From Thermoplasmata archaeon (GTDB taxonomy: Archaea > Thermoplasmatota > Thermoplasmata > Thermoplasmatales > Thermoplasmataceae), in the NCBI GenBank assembly GCA_021846395.1, contig JAJZXB010000005.1, positions 1 to 64,000 of the forward strand: a stretch of 64,000 bases of DNA, written 5' to 3'. The position numbers and the translations under genes were made by a program. Shown here one piece after another: positions 27,719 to 36,042 of this stretch. Under the pieces are notes generated by a model. That model was not told the origin of the DNA, did no database searches, and worked only from the letters and a program-made list of their open reading frames with translations. Numbering within the stretch: the first letter of the stretch is position 1; each line of letters starts with the position of its first letter.

Positions 27719-28807
27719 TTATTTATGGAATTTCAACAGGTATTCTTTTTCGCTTACAGGCAGGTCATTTGAAATGGATATGCCCAGGCCTTCCCCCCCT
27801 AATATTATTTTATTCTTTTCTACATTTCCATCAATATGTATTGATTCGGGTGGTTCATTTGGAGGGGTTTCAATAATGGTTTCACCATTATAGGTTGCAG
27901 CCAAATTGGCACTTGCCATAATTCCAACCCAGCCATTGTGGGGCCTGTTATGGAATGAAAGATAAGCGTTATATGATTTTAATAATCCCATTATTTCCAG
28001 CATTGGTGATATTCCACCTATTTTAGTAACATCAGGCTGGTATACACTTAAACAATCATTTTCAAGAAGGTTTCTGAACTCAAAGATGCTGAAAAAATTC
28101 TCTCCGGCAGCAACGGGTATTATTTTATTTATTTTTTTTAAGGATGAATAATCGTCTGGTGGCCATACTGGTTCTTCTATCCATTTCAACTCATATTTGG
28201 AAATTTTTCTGGCAAATTCAAGAGCTTTTGCCTGAAACATTGAACAGTTTAAATCGACCATTAAATCGAAACCATAACCAAACTTTTCCCTTATCAGCTT
28301 TACGGATTCAATTGTATCTTCACTTGTTTGATGGAGTTTTATGGAAGTATAACCCTGTTTAAAAAGAGATTCAACAACCTTCAACACATCTTCTGTTGAT
28401 TTGTATCGTGAAAGAGAGGCATATCTTGGGACATAATCCACGTATTTCCCGGCAATTACAGATAAGTTTTCATTTAATCTTTTTCCCATGAGATCCCATA
28501 ATGCTATATCAATACCTGATAAAACGCCGGTTGATATACCATAGCCGCTGGTAAATGTAACCTTTCGCAGAGAATTCCATATTGATTTAATGTTTCTCTC
28601 GTCGGAAGACATGAGTATTGGTTTTAATTTTTCAAGTAGGGCAATATAGGGCTTTCTGGAATTGGCTGCAGCTATTAATATTTCCCCAATACCTTCCCTG
28701 CCAGCATCATCCTTTATTTTCACAAAAAGCTGGTTGTTCCATTCATTCAACCATTCCTGTTTGGGGTTGGTTGGTGTTAGTGGAATTGTTGCCTCAATTA
28801 TCTCCAT
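27719..28807 (-). CDS. enolase-superfamily enzyme (mandelate racemase/sugar-acid dehydratase group)
   Basis: 362 aa. Barrel motifs: SIKLHQTSED (K-x-H in place of K-x-K), DLMVDLNCSMFQA, WIEEPVWPPDDY, AAGENF, VYQPDVTKIGGI and LSFHNRPHNG. These give the metal ligands Asp/Glu/Glu and a terminal His. It is the second such enzyme in the island and belongs to another subgroup than the galactonate-type one, so it probably handles a different acid. The start at 28807 gives a proper first strand (MEIIEATIPL); an ATG 12 nt upstream is possible. Monocistronic, convergent with the transporter. Confidence 0.8.
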   Translation of the reverse strand: MEIIEATIPLTPTNPKQEWLNEWNNQLFVKIKDDAGREGIGEILIAAANSRKPYIALLEKLKPILMSSDERNIKSIWNSLRKVTFTSGYGISTGVLSGIDIALWDLMGKRLNENLSVIAGKYVDYVPRYASLSRYKSTEDVLKVVESLFKQGYTSIKLHQTSEDTIESVKLIREKFGYGFDLMVDLNCSMFQAKALEFARKISKYELKWIEEPVWPPDDYSSLKKINKIIPVAAGENFFSIFEFRNLLENDCLSVYQPDVTKIGGISPMLEIMGLLKSYNAYLSFHNRPHNGWVGIMASANLAATYNGETIIETPPNEPPESIHIDGNVEKNKIILGGEGLGISISNDLPVSEKEYLLKFHK

Positions 28808-29079
28808 ATTATTTATCATACTATGTAATTATTTAATTATATTAAAATATTGCTAATTTTAGATACAATACATTATCTAAACTTAATGTTATTTATATAT
28901 TTCTCATACATAAAACAAAGAATTTATGGGTATTGCATTCATTCAGAAAGGTAGTTGCCTCAAGGGTTATTTTATGCCATAAATATTATTGAAACGTAAA
29001 ATACACTTACATTGAAAAATTTACAATTATTTTATTATATTTTATAAATGTTTATGTGAGATTTGAACAGTCTAAAACA

Positions 29080-29164
29080 TGCAAGGGACGGGATTTGAAC
29101 CCGCGAACCCCTTCGGGATAGGATCTTAAGTCCTACACCTTTGGCCAAGCTTAGTTACCCTTGC
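29080..29164 (-). tRNA. tRNA-Leu (anticodon TAA)
   Basis: 85 nt class II tRNA on the minus strand. The acceptor stem is GCAAGGG/CCCTTGC, the anticodon loop ACTTAAG reads TAA, a long variable arm (TATCCCGAAGGGGTTCG region) is present, and the T arm is CGGGTTCAAATCCCG. The long variable arm and UUA anticodon make leucine clear. CCA is not encoded. Confidence 0.95.
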
Positions 29165-29265
29165 ATCAGCTTAATTATTATTACCTTAATAAGTTTTTTT
29201 AAGGCTCAATAATATCTCGTATAAAATTCAATGATGTTTTTATATTAAGTTCTATTATCATAAGC

Positions 29266-29517
29266 ATGGAAAATGATGACAATGGCGTGATAGGTTTTAA
29301 CGTTGAGGAAGAGCCAAAATGGGTAAAGGTCACACTAGAAGATGGAACAATATTGCAGATCAAAATGGAAATAGTAGCAATAGAAAAAAATGGAAATGAT
29401 CCAAATACGGGCCTTCCAGTATATATGATTCAGGCAACAAATCTCATGAGAATGCTTAAGGTTCCAAAAGATCTTATCAAAAAATCCGGAAATGAGGATA
29501 GAGGTTTATATAGATAA
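29266..29517 (+). CDS. conserved archaeal small protein, unknown function
   Basis: 83 aa. Short beta-rich protein: WVKVTLEDGTILQIKMEIVA, then GNDPNTGLPVYMIQATNLMR. The NDPxTGLPxY stretch resembles a small protein found in many archaea with no assigned function (recognised by eye, no family name claimed). No signal or membrane segment. It lies just upstream of an Lrp-type regulator on the same strand with a 49-nt gap. Confidence 0.65.
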   Translation: MENDDNGVIGFNVEEEPKWVKVTLEDGTILQIKMEIVAIEKNGNDPNTGLPVYMIQATNLMRMLKVPKDLIKKSGNEDRGLYR

Positions 29518-29566
29518 TTTTTTATTCGTATAAATAGATTTAAATTCGTATAGATAATTACCTATT

Positions 29567-29956
29567 ATGGATGACCTGGATTACAGAATACTCACCATAT
29601 TAAAGGAGAATTCACGAAAAAAGAATATAAACATAGCAAGGGAACTGAATGTTTCAGAGGGAACAATAAGAAAGAGAATTGCAAACTTATATGAATCGGG
29701 AATAATTAAAAAATTTACCATTGAAACTCCTTCTTCAATTGAGGGAATAATACTTGTAAAGGTTGATCCCAAAAAGGCAACAGTCGTAATAAATGCACTT
29801 AAAAAACTATACAGCGAAATATATGAATTTTCCGGCCATATAGATATTTCAATTAAGCTATCAAAAAACAGCCTTGATGAGCTCAATTCCGAAGTTGACA
29901 ACATAAGAAATATAAGTGGTGTCCTTGATACTGATACAATGATCCGGCTTAAATAA
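29567..29956 (+). CDS. Lrp/AsnC-family transcriptional regulator
   Basis: 129 aa. N-terminal helix-turn-helix (DDLDYRILTILKENSRKKN, then IARELNVSEGTIRKRIANL) and a C-terminal RAM ligand domain (VKVDPKKATVVINALKK, GHIDISIKL, LDELNSEVDNIRNISGV). Such proteins form octamers or dimers and sense amino acids. No adjacent metabolic gene indicates its ligand. Slightly shorter than the usual 150 aa but complete in both domains. Confidence 0.85.
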   Translation: MDDLDYRILTILKENSRKKNINIARELNVSEGTIRKRIANLYESGIIKKFTIETPSSIEGIILVKVDPKKATVVINALKKLYSEIYEFSGHIDISIKLSKNSLDELNSEVDNIRNISGVLDTDTMIRLK

Positions 29957-30001
29957 CTATATTATTTTTAACTCCTGTGAACTGGAAATCCCCGTCCTAT
30001 T

Positions 30002-30036
30002 GGACTGGTGGGATGTCACTACCCCAGTCTGTTTTA
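30002..30036 (+). terminator. hairpin with T-rich tail between lrp-like gene and alba
   Basis: GACTGG (30003-30008) pairs with CCAGTC (30024-30029), extended by GG/CC across one bulged T, then TGTTTTATTT. It follows the Lrp-like gene by 46 nt. It looks like an intrinsic terminator, but the GC-rich block that precedes it (29981-30030) is longer than needed and may be a small structured RNA. Confidence 0.4.
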
Positions 30037-30100
30037 TTTAAAATCGAAAGTAACGACATTATTAAATATAGTAAATAAATATAGTTAAAGGGGATTTTAC

Positions 30101-30373
30101 ATGGCAGAAGAAAATACAATCTTTGTGGGAAAGAAACCAACTATGAATTATGTTCTTGCTATAGTTACGCAGTTTAACAACAATGATGTTGAGCGCATTA
30201 TTATTAAGGCGAGAGGTAAATCAATAAGCAAAGCTGTTGATATCGCCGAAATAACAAGACACAAGTTTGTACAGAGCATCAAATATGAAAAAATAACACT
30301 TGATACAGAAATTCTTGAAGGTGAAAGAGGACCGTCAAATGTCTCCTCTATAGAAATTGTGCTTTCAAAATAA
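30101..30373 (+). CDS. albA: Alba chromatin protein
   Basis: 90 aa, full-length Alba. VGKKPTMNYVLAIVTQFNN contains the DNA-contacting Lys pair (K11-K12 region, equivalent to the acetylated Lys16/17 of Sulfolobus Alba). VERIIIKARGKSISKAVDIA is the conserved dimer strand-helix, and LEGERGPSNVSSIEIVL the DNA-binding hairpin and last strand. It coats DNA and also binds RNA in archaea. A GGGGAT ribosome site stands before the ATG. A separate transcription unit. Confidence 0.95.
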   Translation: MAEENTIFVGKKPTMNYVLAIVTQFNNNDVERIIIKARGKSISKAVDIAEITRHKFVQSIKYEKITLDTEILEGERGPSNVSSIEIVLSK

Positions 30374-30471
30374 TTTCGCCAAAGACGTAAGTTATTATAA
30401 TTTTAAATTATTGATTTATATCACAAAACCTTAAATTGTTAATTTTAATACAACAGTAACTCGGTGTTTGA

Positions 30472-31464
30472 ATGAAAAGTTTTTATGAATGGCAGTCAGG
30501 TCTGGTAAACAAAATAAATGATATCAATGAAAGACTTCTAAAAACAATAGAAACTGAACAAAAGTATCTTTACTCTATGTCCCGATATACCATAGAGGCG
30601 GGGGGCAAAAGATTCAGGCCCTTATTGACAGTCCTTTCTTATGAAATAAGCACAGATAAACCATATGAAAATATCATAGACCTTGCAGCAGGCTATGAAT
30701 TAATACACACTGCAAGTTTAATTCATGATGACATAATAGACAATTCATCATACAGACGTGGTAGAAAGACACTGAGTGAAAAGGAGGGCATAAATAATGC
30801 CATTGTTGTTGGGGATTATCTTTTTGCAAAGGCATATGAACTGGGTTCACGCTATGGAAAGGAGGTATCAAAGATCATGGCCGATGCATCAAGCAGACTT
30901 GCCGAGGGGCAGATACTTGAAGCAGAAAATATAGGAAATCTCAAAATGGACATACACACATACACAGAAATAATTAAAAATAAAACTGCCCATTTCTTTG
31001 CAGCATGTTCAGAGGGTGCAACAATTGCTGCAAATGCAGATGTGCAGGTATCACATAATTTAAGAGAATTTTCGTTCAATATGGGAATGGCTTTCCAGAT
31101 AACCGATGATATTCTGGATATAGTTGGAAATGAAAAAGCCATGGGCAAACCAACCATGGTAGACCTTAACCATGATATAGTTACTCTGCCAATAATATAT
31201 GCCCTGAAAAATGCAAATGAAAGAGATAGAAATAAAATAATAAATATACTTACAGGAAAATCAAGGGAACCTGATTTTAAGGATGTTTTTAAGGAGATAC
31301 TTTTTGAAACGGGTGCTCTTGACTATTCATTTAAAATAGCCAAAGAATATATTATGAAATCAGTGACAAACCTGAATAATATTGGAAAATCCGATAATGT
31401 CAATCTTCTCATGGATCTTGCATTGATTGTAATTGATAGAATAAATGAGTCTGGGGTGATATAA
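30472..31464 (+). CDS. geranylgeranyl/polyprenyl diphosphate synthase
   Basis: 330 aa trans-prenyltransferase. The first Asp-rich motif is in LIHDDIIDNS and the second in ITDDILD, with the RPLLTVL helix and GGKRFRP before them. It condenses IPP with allylic diphosphates to GGPP or longer, for archaeal ether lipids. The stop is directly followed by the ATG of an ArsA-type ATPase (no gap), so the two are co-translated. Chain length cannot be fixed with confidence from the residues before the first motif. Confidence 0.9.
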   Translation: MKSFYEWQSGLVNKINDINERLLKTIETEQKYLYSMSRYTIEAGGKRFRPLLTVLSYEISTDKPYENIIDLAAGYELIHTASLIHDDIIDNSSYRRGRKTLSEKEGINNAIVVGDYLFAKAYELGSRYGKEVSKIMADASSRLAEGQILEAENIGNLKMDIHTYTEIIKNKTAHFFAACSEGATIAANADVQVSHNLREFSFNMGMAFQITDDILDIVGNEKAMGKPTMVDLNHDIVTLPIIYALKNANERDRNKIINILTGKSREPDFKDVFKEILFETGALDYSFKIAKEYIMKSVTNLNNIGKSDNVNLLMDLALIVIDRINESGVI

Positions 31465-32622
31465 ATGACAAGAATATTATTATACACTGGAAAGGGTGGC
31501 GTTGGAAAAACAAGTGTGGCAGCTGCAACTGCAGTGCTGCTTTCAAAAAAATATAAAACACTGGTAATGTCAACCGACCCTGCACATAGCCTTGGGGATT
31601 CTCTTGAAAGGGAAATTGGTTCTGAACCAACTCTTATTTCAAATAATTTATATGCACAGGAAGTGAATATAAATGATGCGATTAATTCCCACTGGAAGGA
31701 TTTAAAAGAGTACTTAACTGCACTGTTTCAATATCAGGGCCTGGATCCAATATCTGCTGATGAAATAGCCATACTTCCAGGATTTGATGAGGCTGCATAT
31801 CTTTTATACATAAACGACTATGTTTCAAAAAACCAGTTTGATGTTATTGTTGTTGACAGTGCACCTACAGGTGAATCCCTGAGATTGCTATCATTTCCGG
31901 AGGTGATGAGGTGGTACATGGATAAAATATTTCCAATCAGCAGAACAGCTGCCAAGCTGGCAAGGCCATTAATGAGACCATTTTCAGGCATACCCGTTCC
32001 AAACGATGCAGTATTCAAAAGTGCTGAGACACTGTATGATCAGCTTGGAAACATCCATGATGTCTTGCAGAATCCAGATATAACTTCTATAAGGCTTGTA
32101 ACAAATGCCGATCAGATGTCATATAATGAGACAAAAAGGGCATTCACATATTTATTATTGTATGGGTATCCTGTTGATGCGGTAATAGCAAACAAAATCT
32201 ATACAGATGATACTGGAGATTTCTTTAAGGGATGGAGGGATTCCCAAACAAGAATTGTGGGTGAATTGCCAGATGCATTTCCTGATATAAATATTCTTAA
32301 GAGCTATCTACAGAATTATGAACTGCTTGGAGAGGAAAAATTATCGATTTTTGGAAAGAACATATACGGAAATTATGACCCATTTGATGTTTTTTATAAG
32401 GGAAAGCCAATAGAATATATAAAGAAGGGAAACAATACAGTGATAAAAATAGAACTGCCCCATGCAACAAAGGAAAACCTGAATGTTTATAATAAAGCAG
32501 GCGAATTGATAATCGAACTTAAAAACTGGAAACGTGTACTTTATTTACCGCAAACTATGGCAAATATGGAACCTCAGGATGCTGAATTAAAAAATGGTTA
32601 CCTATATATAACATTAAGTTAA
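31465..32622 (+). CDS. ArsA/Get3-family ATPase with C-terminal HSP20-like domain
   Basis: 385 aa. The deviant Walker A GKGGVGKTSVAAAT carries the signature Lys of the family, the switch I region is STDPAHSLGDSL, and Walker B/switch II is VVDSAPTGESLRLL. A C-terminal part (IKIELPHATKENLNVYNKAG to the end) is an HSP20/alpha-crystallin-like domain seen in archaeal ArsA proteins. The whole protein contains no cysteine, so neither the ArsA metalloid site nor the Get3 CxxC zinc site can be present. It is likely a dimeric client-handling ATPase, not an arsenite pump component. Directly abuts the GGPP synthase gene. Confidence 0.85.
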   Translation: MTRILLYTGKGGVGKTSVAAATAVLLSKKYKTLVMSTDPAHSLGDSLEREIGSEPTLISNNLYAQEVNINDAINSHWKDLKEYLTALFQYQGLDPISADEIAILPGFDEAAYLLYINDYVSKNQFDVIVVDSAPTGESLRLLSFPEVMRWYMDKIFPISRTAAKLARPLMRPFSGIPVPNDAVFKSAETLYDQLGNIHDVLQNPDITSIRLVTNADQMSYNETKRAFTYLLLYGYPVDAVIANKIYTDDTGDFFKGWRDSQTRIVGELPDAFPDINILKSYLQNYELLGEEKLSIFGKNIYGNYDPFDVFYKGKPIEYIKKGNNTVIKIELPHATKENLNVYNKAGELIIELKNWKRVLYLPQTMANMEPQDAELKNGYLYITLS

Positions 32623-32631
32623 TTACCGTAT

Positions 32632-32820
32632 ATGGATAAAAAAACTATCATTCAAATAAATATCGAGGTCCCAAAGATCGTTAATGATTTGATGAATGAA
32701 AGTGAAAAATATGCCAGAGGGGCTCTTGAGCTTCTAAAATTGGGCAATAGAATAGTATTCAAACAAACCAGTGAAAAGCATGAACCGGAGAAGAAATTAA
32801 AAAAATTGAATGTAAAATAA
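32632..32820 (+). CDS. small hypothetical protein
   Basis: 62 aa, basic at the C-terminus (KHEPEKKLKKLNVK), with one amphipathic helix (VPKIVNDLMNESEKYARGAL). No family recognised and no membrane segment. It starts 9 nt after the stop of the ArsA-type ATPase on the same strand and ends at the converging Taw1 gene with no gap. The compact placement supports a real gene, possibly co-transcribed with the ATPase. Confidence 0.5.
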   Translation: MDKKTIIQINIEVPKIVNDLMNESEKYARGALELLKLGNRIVFKQTSEKHEPEKKLKKLNVK

Positions 32821-33795
32821 TTAATTTTTATACTGTACACTCATGAGCTGCCTATCAATTTCTTCCTGAAAATTAATTCTGGCTTTTGATGGGTCCCTAG
32901 CAATCATAGCAACACGGCTTTCAAATCTATCGGCATATGGTGTATACCCTAATCTTTTTGAAAGTTCGTTTGAAAAGTCAAGAACCATTTCATGCGGTGG
33001 CATGTTTTCAAACTTAAGCCTGTCAGAAGATTGTCCCACGTGAACATATCCCTTTGATTCTATGAAATCAGGCTCCGCAAGTTTATCCATTTTCTCATAC
33101 TCATCCAGATATGGCATATTTACCTCCTTTACCAAAGTATGCCTTATCACCCTTCTGGTATTTAGAGATGGCAGCAATTCCAGAGTTTTGTTAAAATTCT
33201 CCCATGCATTCCCTATAGCAGGGTGCAGAACCTCATTGAATATTTTCTTTGTTGGACCAGCCACAGTAACATATAGCTGTGTGGGCAGGGGGTTGAGTTT
33301 TTCCAGGACCATTGGAAGAGTTCCATTTGTGACAACAAATGTGGAAATGCCCCTTCTTGCAGCGGCCTCTATTAATTCCCCAAGCCTTGTATACAGAGTT
33401 GGTTCTCCAGTTAATGAAATTGCCATATGTTTGGGATGTTCAGCCTCTTCAAATAATTCTTTTTTGACCTTGGGGTTTCCCTTAAAGCCTGATATTAATT
33501 TTAAATGTGCCTTTATGCTTTCTTCAAGTATGAATTCTGGATCGTCCTCATCAGATATGTGCATGCTGTCAAATCCCTGAAATCTCCAGCAGAATTCGCA
33601 ATTTTCAGAGCATGCATTCAATGATGGGGTCATCTGTATACATTGCGATGATTTTATTCCGTAAAATGTATTTTTATAACAGGTGCCATGGCCTGTTAAT
33701 TCACTCTTTGTCCAGTGGCATACCTTAACGGCAGAGTGCTTGCCAACAAGACCGTAATGCTGTTTTTTATAAATTGATTCATAATTATTCATCAT
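32821..33795 (-). CDS. taw1: tRNA 4-demethylwyosine synthase
   Basis: 324 aa radical SAM enzyme. The radical-SAM cluster motif is C62-x3-C66-x2-C69 (ACSENCEFCWRFQG). An N-terminal second cluster is supplied by C26, C39 and C52, the same spacing as in characterised archaeal Taw1. SLTGEPTLYTRLGELI and FVVTNGTLPMVL follow on the barrel. It makes the tricyclic imG-14 base on G37 of tRNA-Phe using pyruvate. Either of two Met codons at the N-terminus may be the start. Convergent with the small gene before it. Confidence 0.92.
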   Translation of the reverse strand: MMNNYESIYKKQHYGLVGKHSAVKVCHWTKSELTGHGTCYKNTFYGIKSSQCIQMTPSLNACSENCEFCWRFQGFDSMHISDEDDPEFILEESIKAHLKLISGFKGNPKVKKELFEEAEHPKHMAISLTGEPTLYTRLGELIEAAARRGISTFVVTNGTLPMVLEKLNPLPTQLYVTVAGPTKKIFNEVLHPAIGNAWENFNKTLELLPSLNTRRVIRHTLVKEVNMPYLDEYEKMDKLAEPDFIESKGYVHVGQSSDRLKFENMPPHEMVLDFSNELSKRLGYTPYADRFESRVAMIARDPSKARINFQEEIDRQLMSVQYKN

Positions 33796-34035
33796 TGAAT
33801 TGTCATTTTAAAAAAATATATAAAGTCTTTTAAATTATATTTGCAAATACACTTATGTCTATATTTTTATATTGTTTACGCTGAGTTTTGATAGAGTATA
33901 AGGGTAAATAAAACAAAGGAAGTGAAACATATCCTGTTGCAAAGAGGCTGATGAATAATGTGCGTCGATCTTATTTCAGAAAGTTTTTTATAATGATAGA
34001 ATACATTCTATAAAAATATTTATATTTATATTAAT

Positions 34036-34056
34036 ATTATTATTATTATTATTATT
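34036..34056 (+). repeat. (ATT)7 microsatellite before a start codon
   Basis: Seven ATT triplets followed by GTT and then the ATG of the secreted protein at 34060. A TATA-like block (about 34015-34030) lies just upstream, so repeat length would change the promoter-to-start spacing in a leaderless gene. Confidence 0.85.
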
Positions 34057-34059
34057 GTT

Positions 34060-35217
34060 ATGAAACCAAAAAACCTTATTAGATTTACAGCAATATTTGT
34101 AGTATTCCTATTTGTGGGAATGGGGTTTATAGGAATGGTTATTCAGAATGATAAAGTGGTTTCGAATACCAATGAACATGCAACAAATAAAAATTTTGCA
34201 AGCACATCGTTTGAATACAGTGCTTTAAATTATGCACGCAATCATTGGGGGAAAAATGCCACAAAAAATAAACTTGATTCTCTGGAATATTCTCTTAATT
34301 CCAACTTTATAACGTGGTACCACAATAATTATTATAAACTTCCATTAAAATACAGAAACCTCACAAATTCTAATATGCCATTCTTAATGAAAATATATCA
34401 AAATGAATCCCCAAAGGGAAAATTATTATTGTCCAATATAGCTAATTATGAAATGAATAAACAACATAAAAATAACCTTAATATAACTCATATAGTTAAT
34501 AATAGGATGGGCATATTAATATTAAATAAAACAATCATTTATCATAATAAAACTGCGTATCAACTCACATACAAATACAAAAAGAATAATTCATCACTTG
34601 TATATTCACTCATAATACAGGGCAAAAAAGTAATTCCTGTTGATCCATATATAAGATTGAACAATTTCAAAATATCCGCTGGTGTGTGGATATTTAAGGT
34701 ATATGGGGAAAGTTACAATATTTATCTTAGATTTAATAATTATAACAATGCCAAAGCTTATGAAAATTACATTATAGGGAATCTTCAATTAAAAGCGATT
34801 ATTACCGATATTATGGATGGAATTTTTTGGATTGCTCTGGGTGTATTAACAACTGGTTGGGTGGGAGTCCTAGTTGCTGTAGCCGGGACACTTGTTTCGG
34901 ATCTAGCAGGTGTGACAAATCCACTCACTATTGCCCATAATGTTAAAACTCTATTTAAAAATGAGTGGGGATATAGTGGAAATTTCAGAATAGTATTTAC
35001 TGAAAATGAGTGGGAAAATGGAGCCTTGCCTGAATTTGCAGTTTGGGGAAGGATAAACCCCGGGAACAGTTTATTCGAAGTTTTTCGAAGTTTTCAATAT
35101 TTAACACAAAACGAGGGGAATAATTTCGTTAAAGCCTTTGGTAAACTTGCAGCTCATTATGGATTAGATAAAACTGACTATATAAGTAATCCCAAGGAAT
35201 GGAGGTACTTTGGGTAA
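34060..35217 (+). CDS. secreted or membrane-anchored protein, unknown family
   Basis: 385 aa. The N-terminus has a basic start and a strong hydrophobic segment (LIRFTAIFVVFLFVGMGFIG) that is a signal peptide or anchor. A second hydrophobic block lies near residues 255-285 (IFWIALGVLTTGWVGVLVAV) and may insert in the membrane. The rest is Asn/Tyr/Lys-rich, typical of extracellular proteins of acidophiles. No family recognised. It is followed by an overlapping membrane-protein gene, so the two are probably a unit. Confidence 0.65.
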   Translation: MKPKNLIRFTAIFVVFLFVGMGFIGMVIQNDKVVSNTNEHATNKNFASTSFEYSALNYARNHWGKNATKNKLDSLEYSLNSNFITWYHNNYYKLPLKYRNLTNSNMPFLMKIYQNESPKGKLLLSNIANYEMNKQHKNNLNITHIVNNRMGILILNKTIIYHNKTAYQLTYKYKKNNSSLVYSLIIQGKKVIPVDPYIRLNNFKISAGVWIFKVYGESYNIYLRFNNYNNAKAYENYIIGNLQLKAIITDIMDGIFWIALGVLTTGWVGVLVAVAGTLVSDLAGVTNPLTIAHNVKTLFKNEWGYSGNFRIVFTENEWENGALPEFAVWGRINPGNSLFEVFRSFQYLTQNEGNNFVKAFGKLAAHYGLDKTDYISNPKEWRYFG

Positions 35218-35674
35218 TAAATTAAAAACACAAGGTGTTCCAAAAATGATATCTGAGTTAATATTAATTAATGCCTCAATTGCAATTATATTTATATTAA
35301 TAAAGGGCCTAATGGATTTAGAGATAACAGGAAAACAATTAAAAAAACCACTAGCAATTTCCATAGCAAATCTTATTATCATACTAATTATTTTTGGCAT
35401 TTATTATAGATCTATTTTTTTATCTCAATATAGATATTTTTATCAAATTGGACATTTGGTATATTTTTCATATCAATTTTTTTATATATTTACTTTTGAT
35501 GAGTTTTTAATTATTAGCTATTTCACTCTACTTCTACTTTCATTAACTAATAAAACTGGCAAATTAAACCTTATGAAAAAATATCATATTACTAGAGATG
35601 AGGTAAATAAACTAAATCCATTCAATAAGAAAAAACTTGTAAGGGAATGGTCTGAATGGAATAAGAATAAATAG
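35210..35674 (+). CDS. small polytopic membrane protein
   Basis: 154 aa starting at TTG, which overlaps the end of the secreted-protein gene by 8 nt. The TTG is preceded by GGAGGT a few bases upstream, supporting it over later ATGs. Four hydrophobic helices can be seen (LILINASIAIIFILIK, ISIANLIIILIIFGIY, a Phe/Tyr-rich stretch, and FLIISYFTLLLLSL). The C-terminus is basic (KKKLVREWSEWNKNK). No family recognised. Probably works together with the preceding secreted protein. Confidence 0.6.
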   Translation: MGNKLKTQGVPKMISELILINASIAIIFILIKGLMDLEITGKQLKKPLAISIANLIIILIIFGIYYRSIFLSQYRYFYQIGHLVYFSYQFFYIFTFDEFLIISYFTLLLLSLTNKTGKLNLMKKYHITRDEVNKLNPFNKKKLVREWSEWNKNK

Positions 35675-36042
35675 CAATACATGGATTTACAATGTATTAA
35701 GGGCAAAAAAATTCGCAATTATTATGATACTTGGAAACAATTGTTTTTTCCACTTAGTGCTTTTTAATATAAAAATTATTCATCGTGTGCAGGCGCTCCA
35801 CACATATTGATTGTGAATGAATACACCAAATATTTGGCACACATTTTTTCCATTTTTCAATACACTTTACATTTATTTTAAACTCCCTATATTTTAAACC
35901 GATTCAATTTTCAAATTACAGAATTTCATGGATTTTGATGGGGTTGATATCACTGGCATTTATATCCTTTATAATACCGGTACATGAAGAAGTTTATATA
36001 AAATTATATGGAAATACAAAAATAAAATAAAAAATTATATCC
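35675..36042. other. intergenic region
   Basis: About 370 bases with no gene. Just after the membrane-protein stop, AATACAT and ATGTATT form a 7-bp hairpin with a 9-nt loop (35677-35700), perhaps transcript-end related. GTGTG and CACAC near 35790-35810 form a second weak hairpin. Otherwise only AT-rich sequence. Confidence 0.4.

Noticed and set aside
33062-33580. 172-aa plus-strand ORF
   Set aside because: Antisense of taw1, whose cluster cysteines are unambiguous.
34036-34056. CRISPR-like repetition
   Set aside because: It is a simple ATT microsatellite; no direct repeats with spacers of 30-40 nt were seen anywhere in the window and no cas gene is present.
35780-35820. GTGTG/CACAC hairpin as terminator or RNA
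   Set aside because: Only five base pairs with no T tail; not distinguishable from chance.
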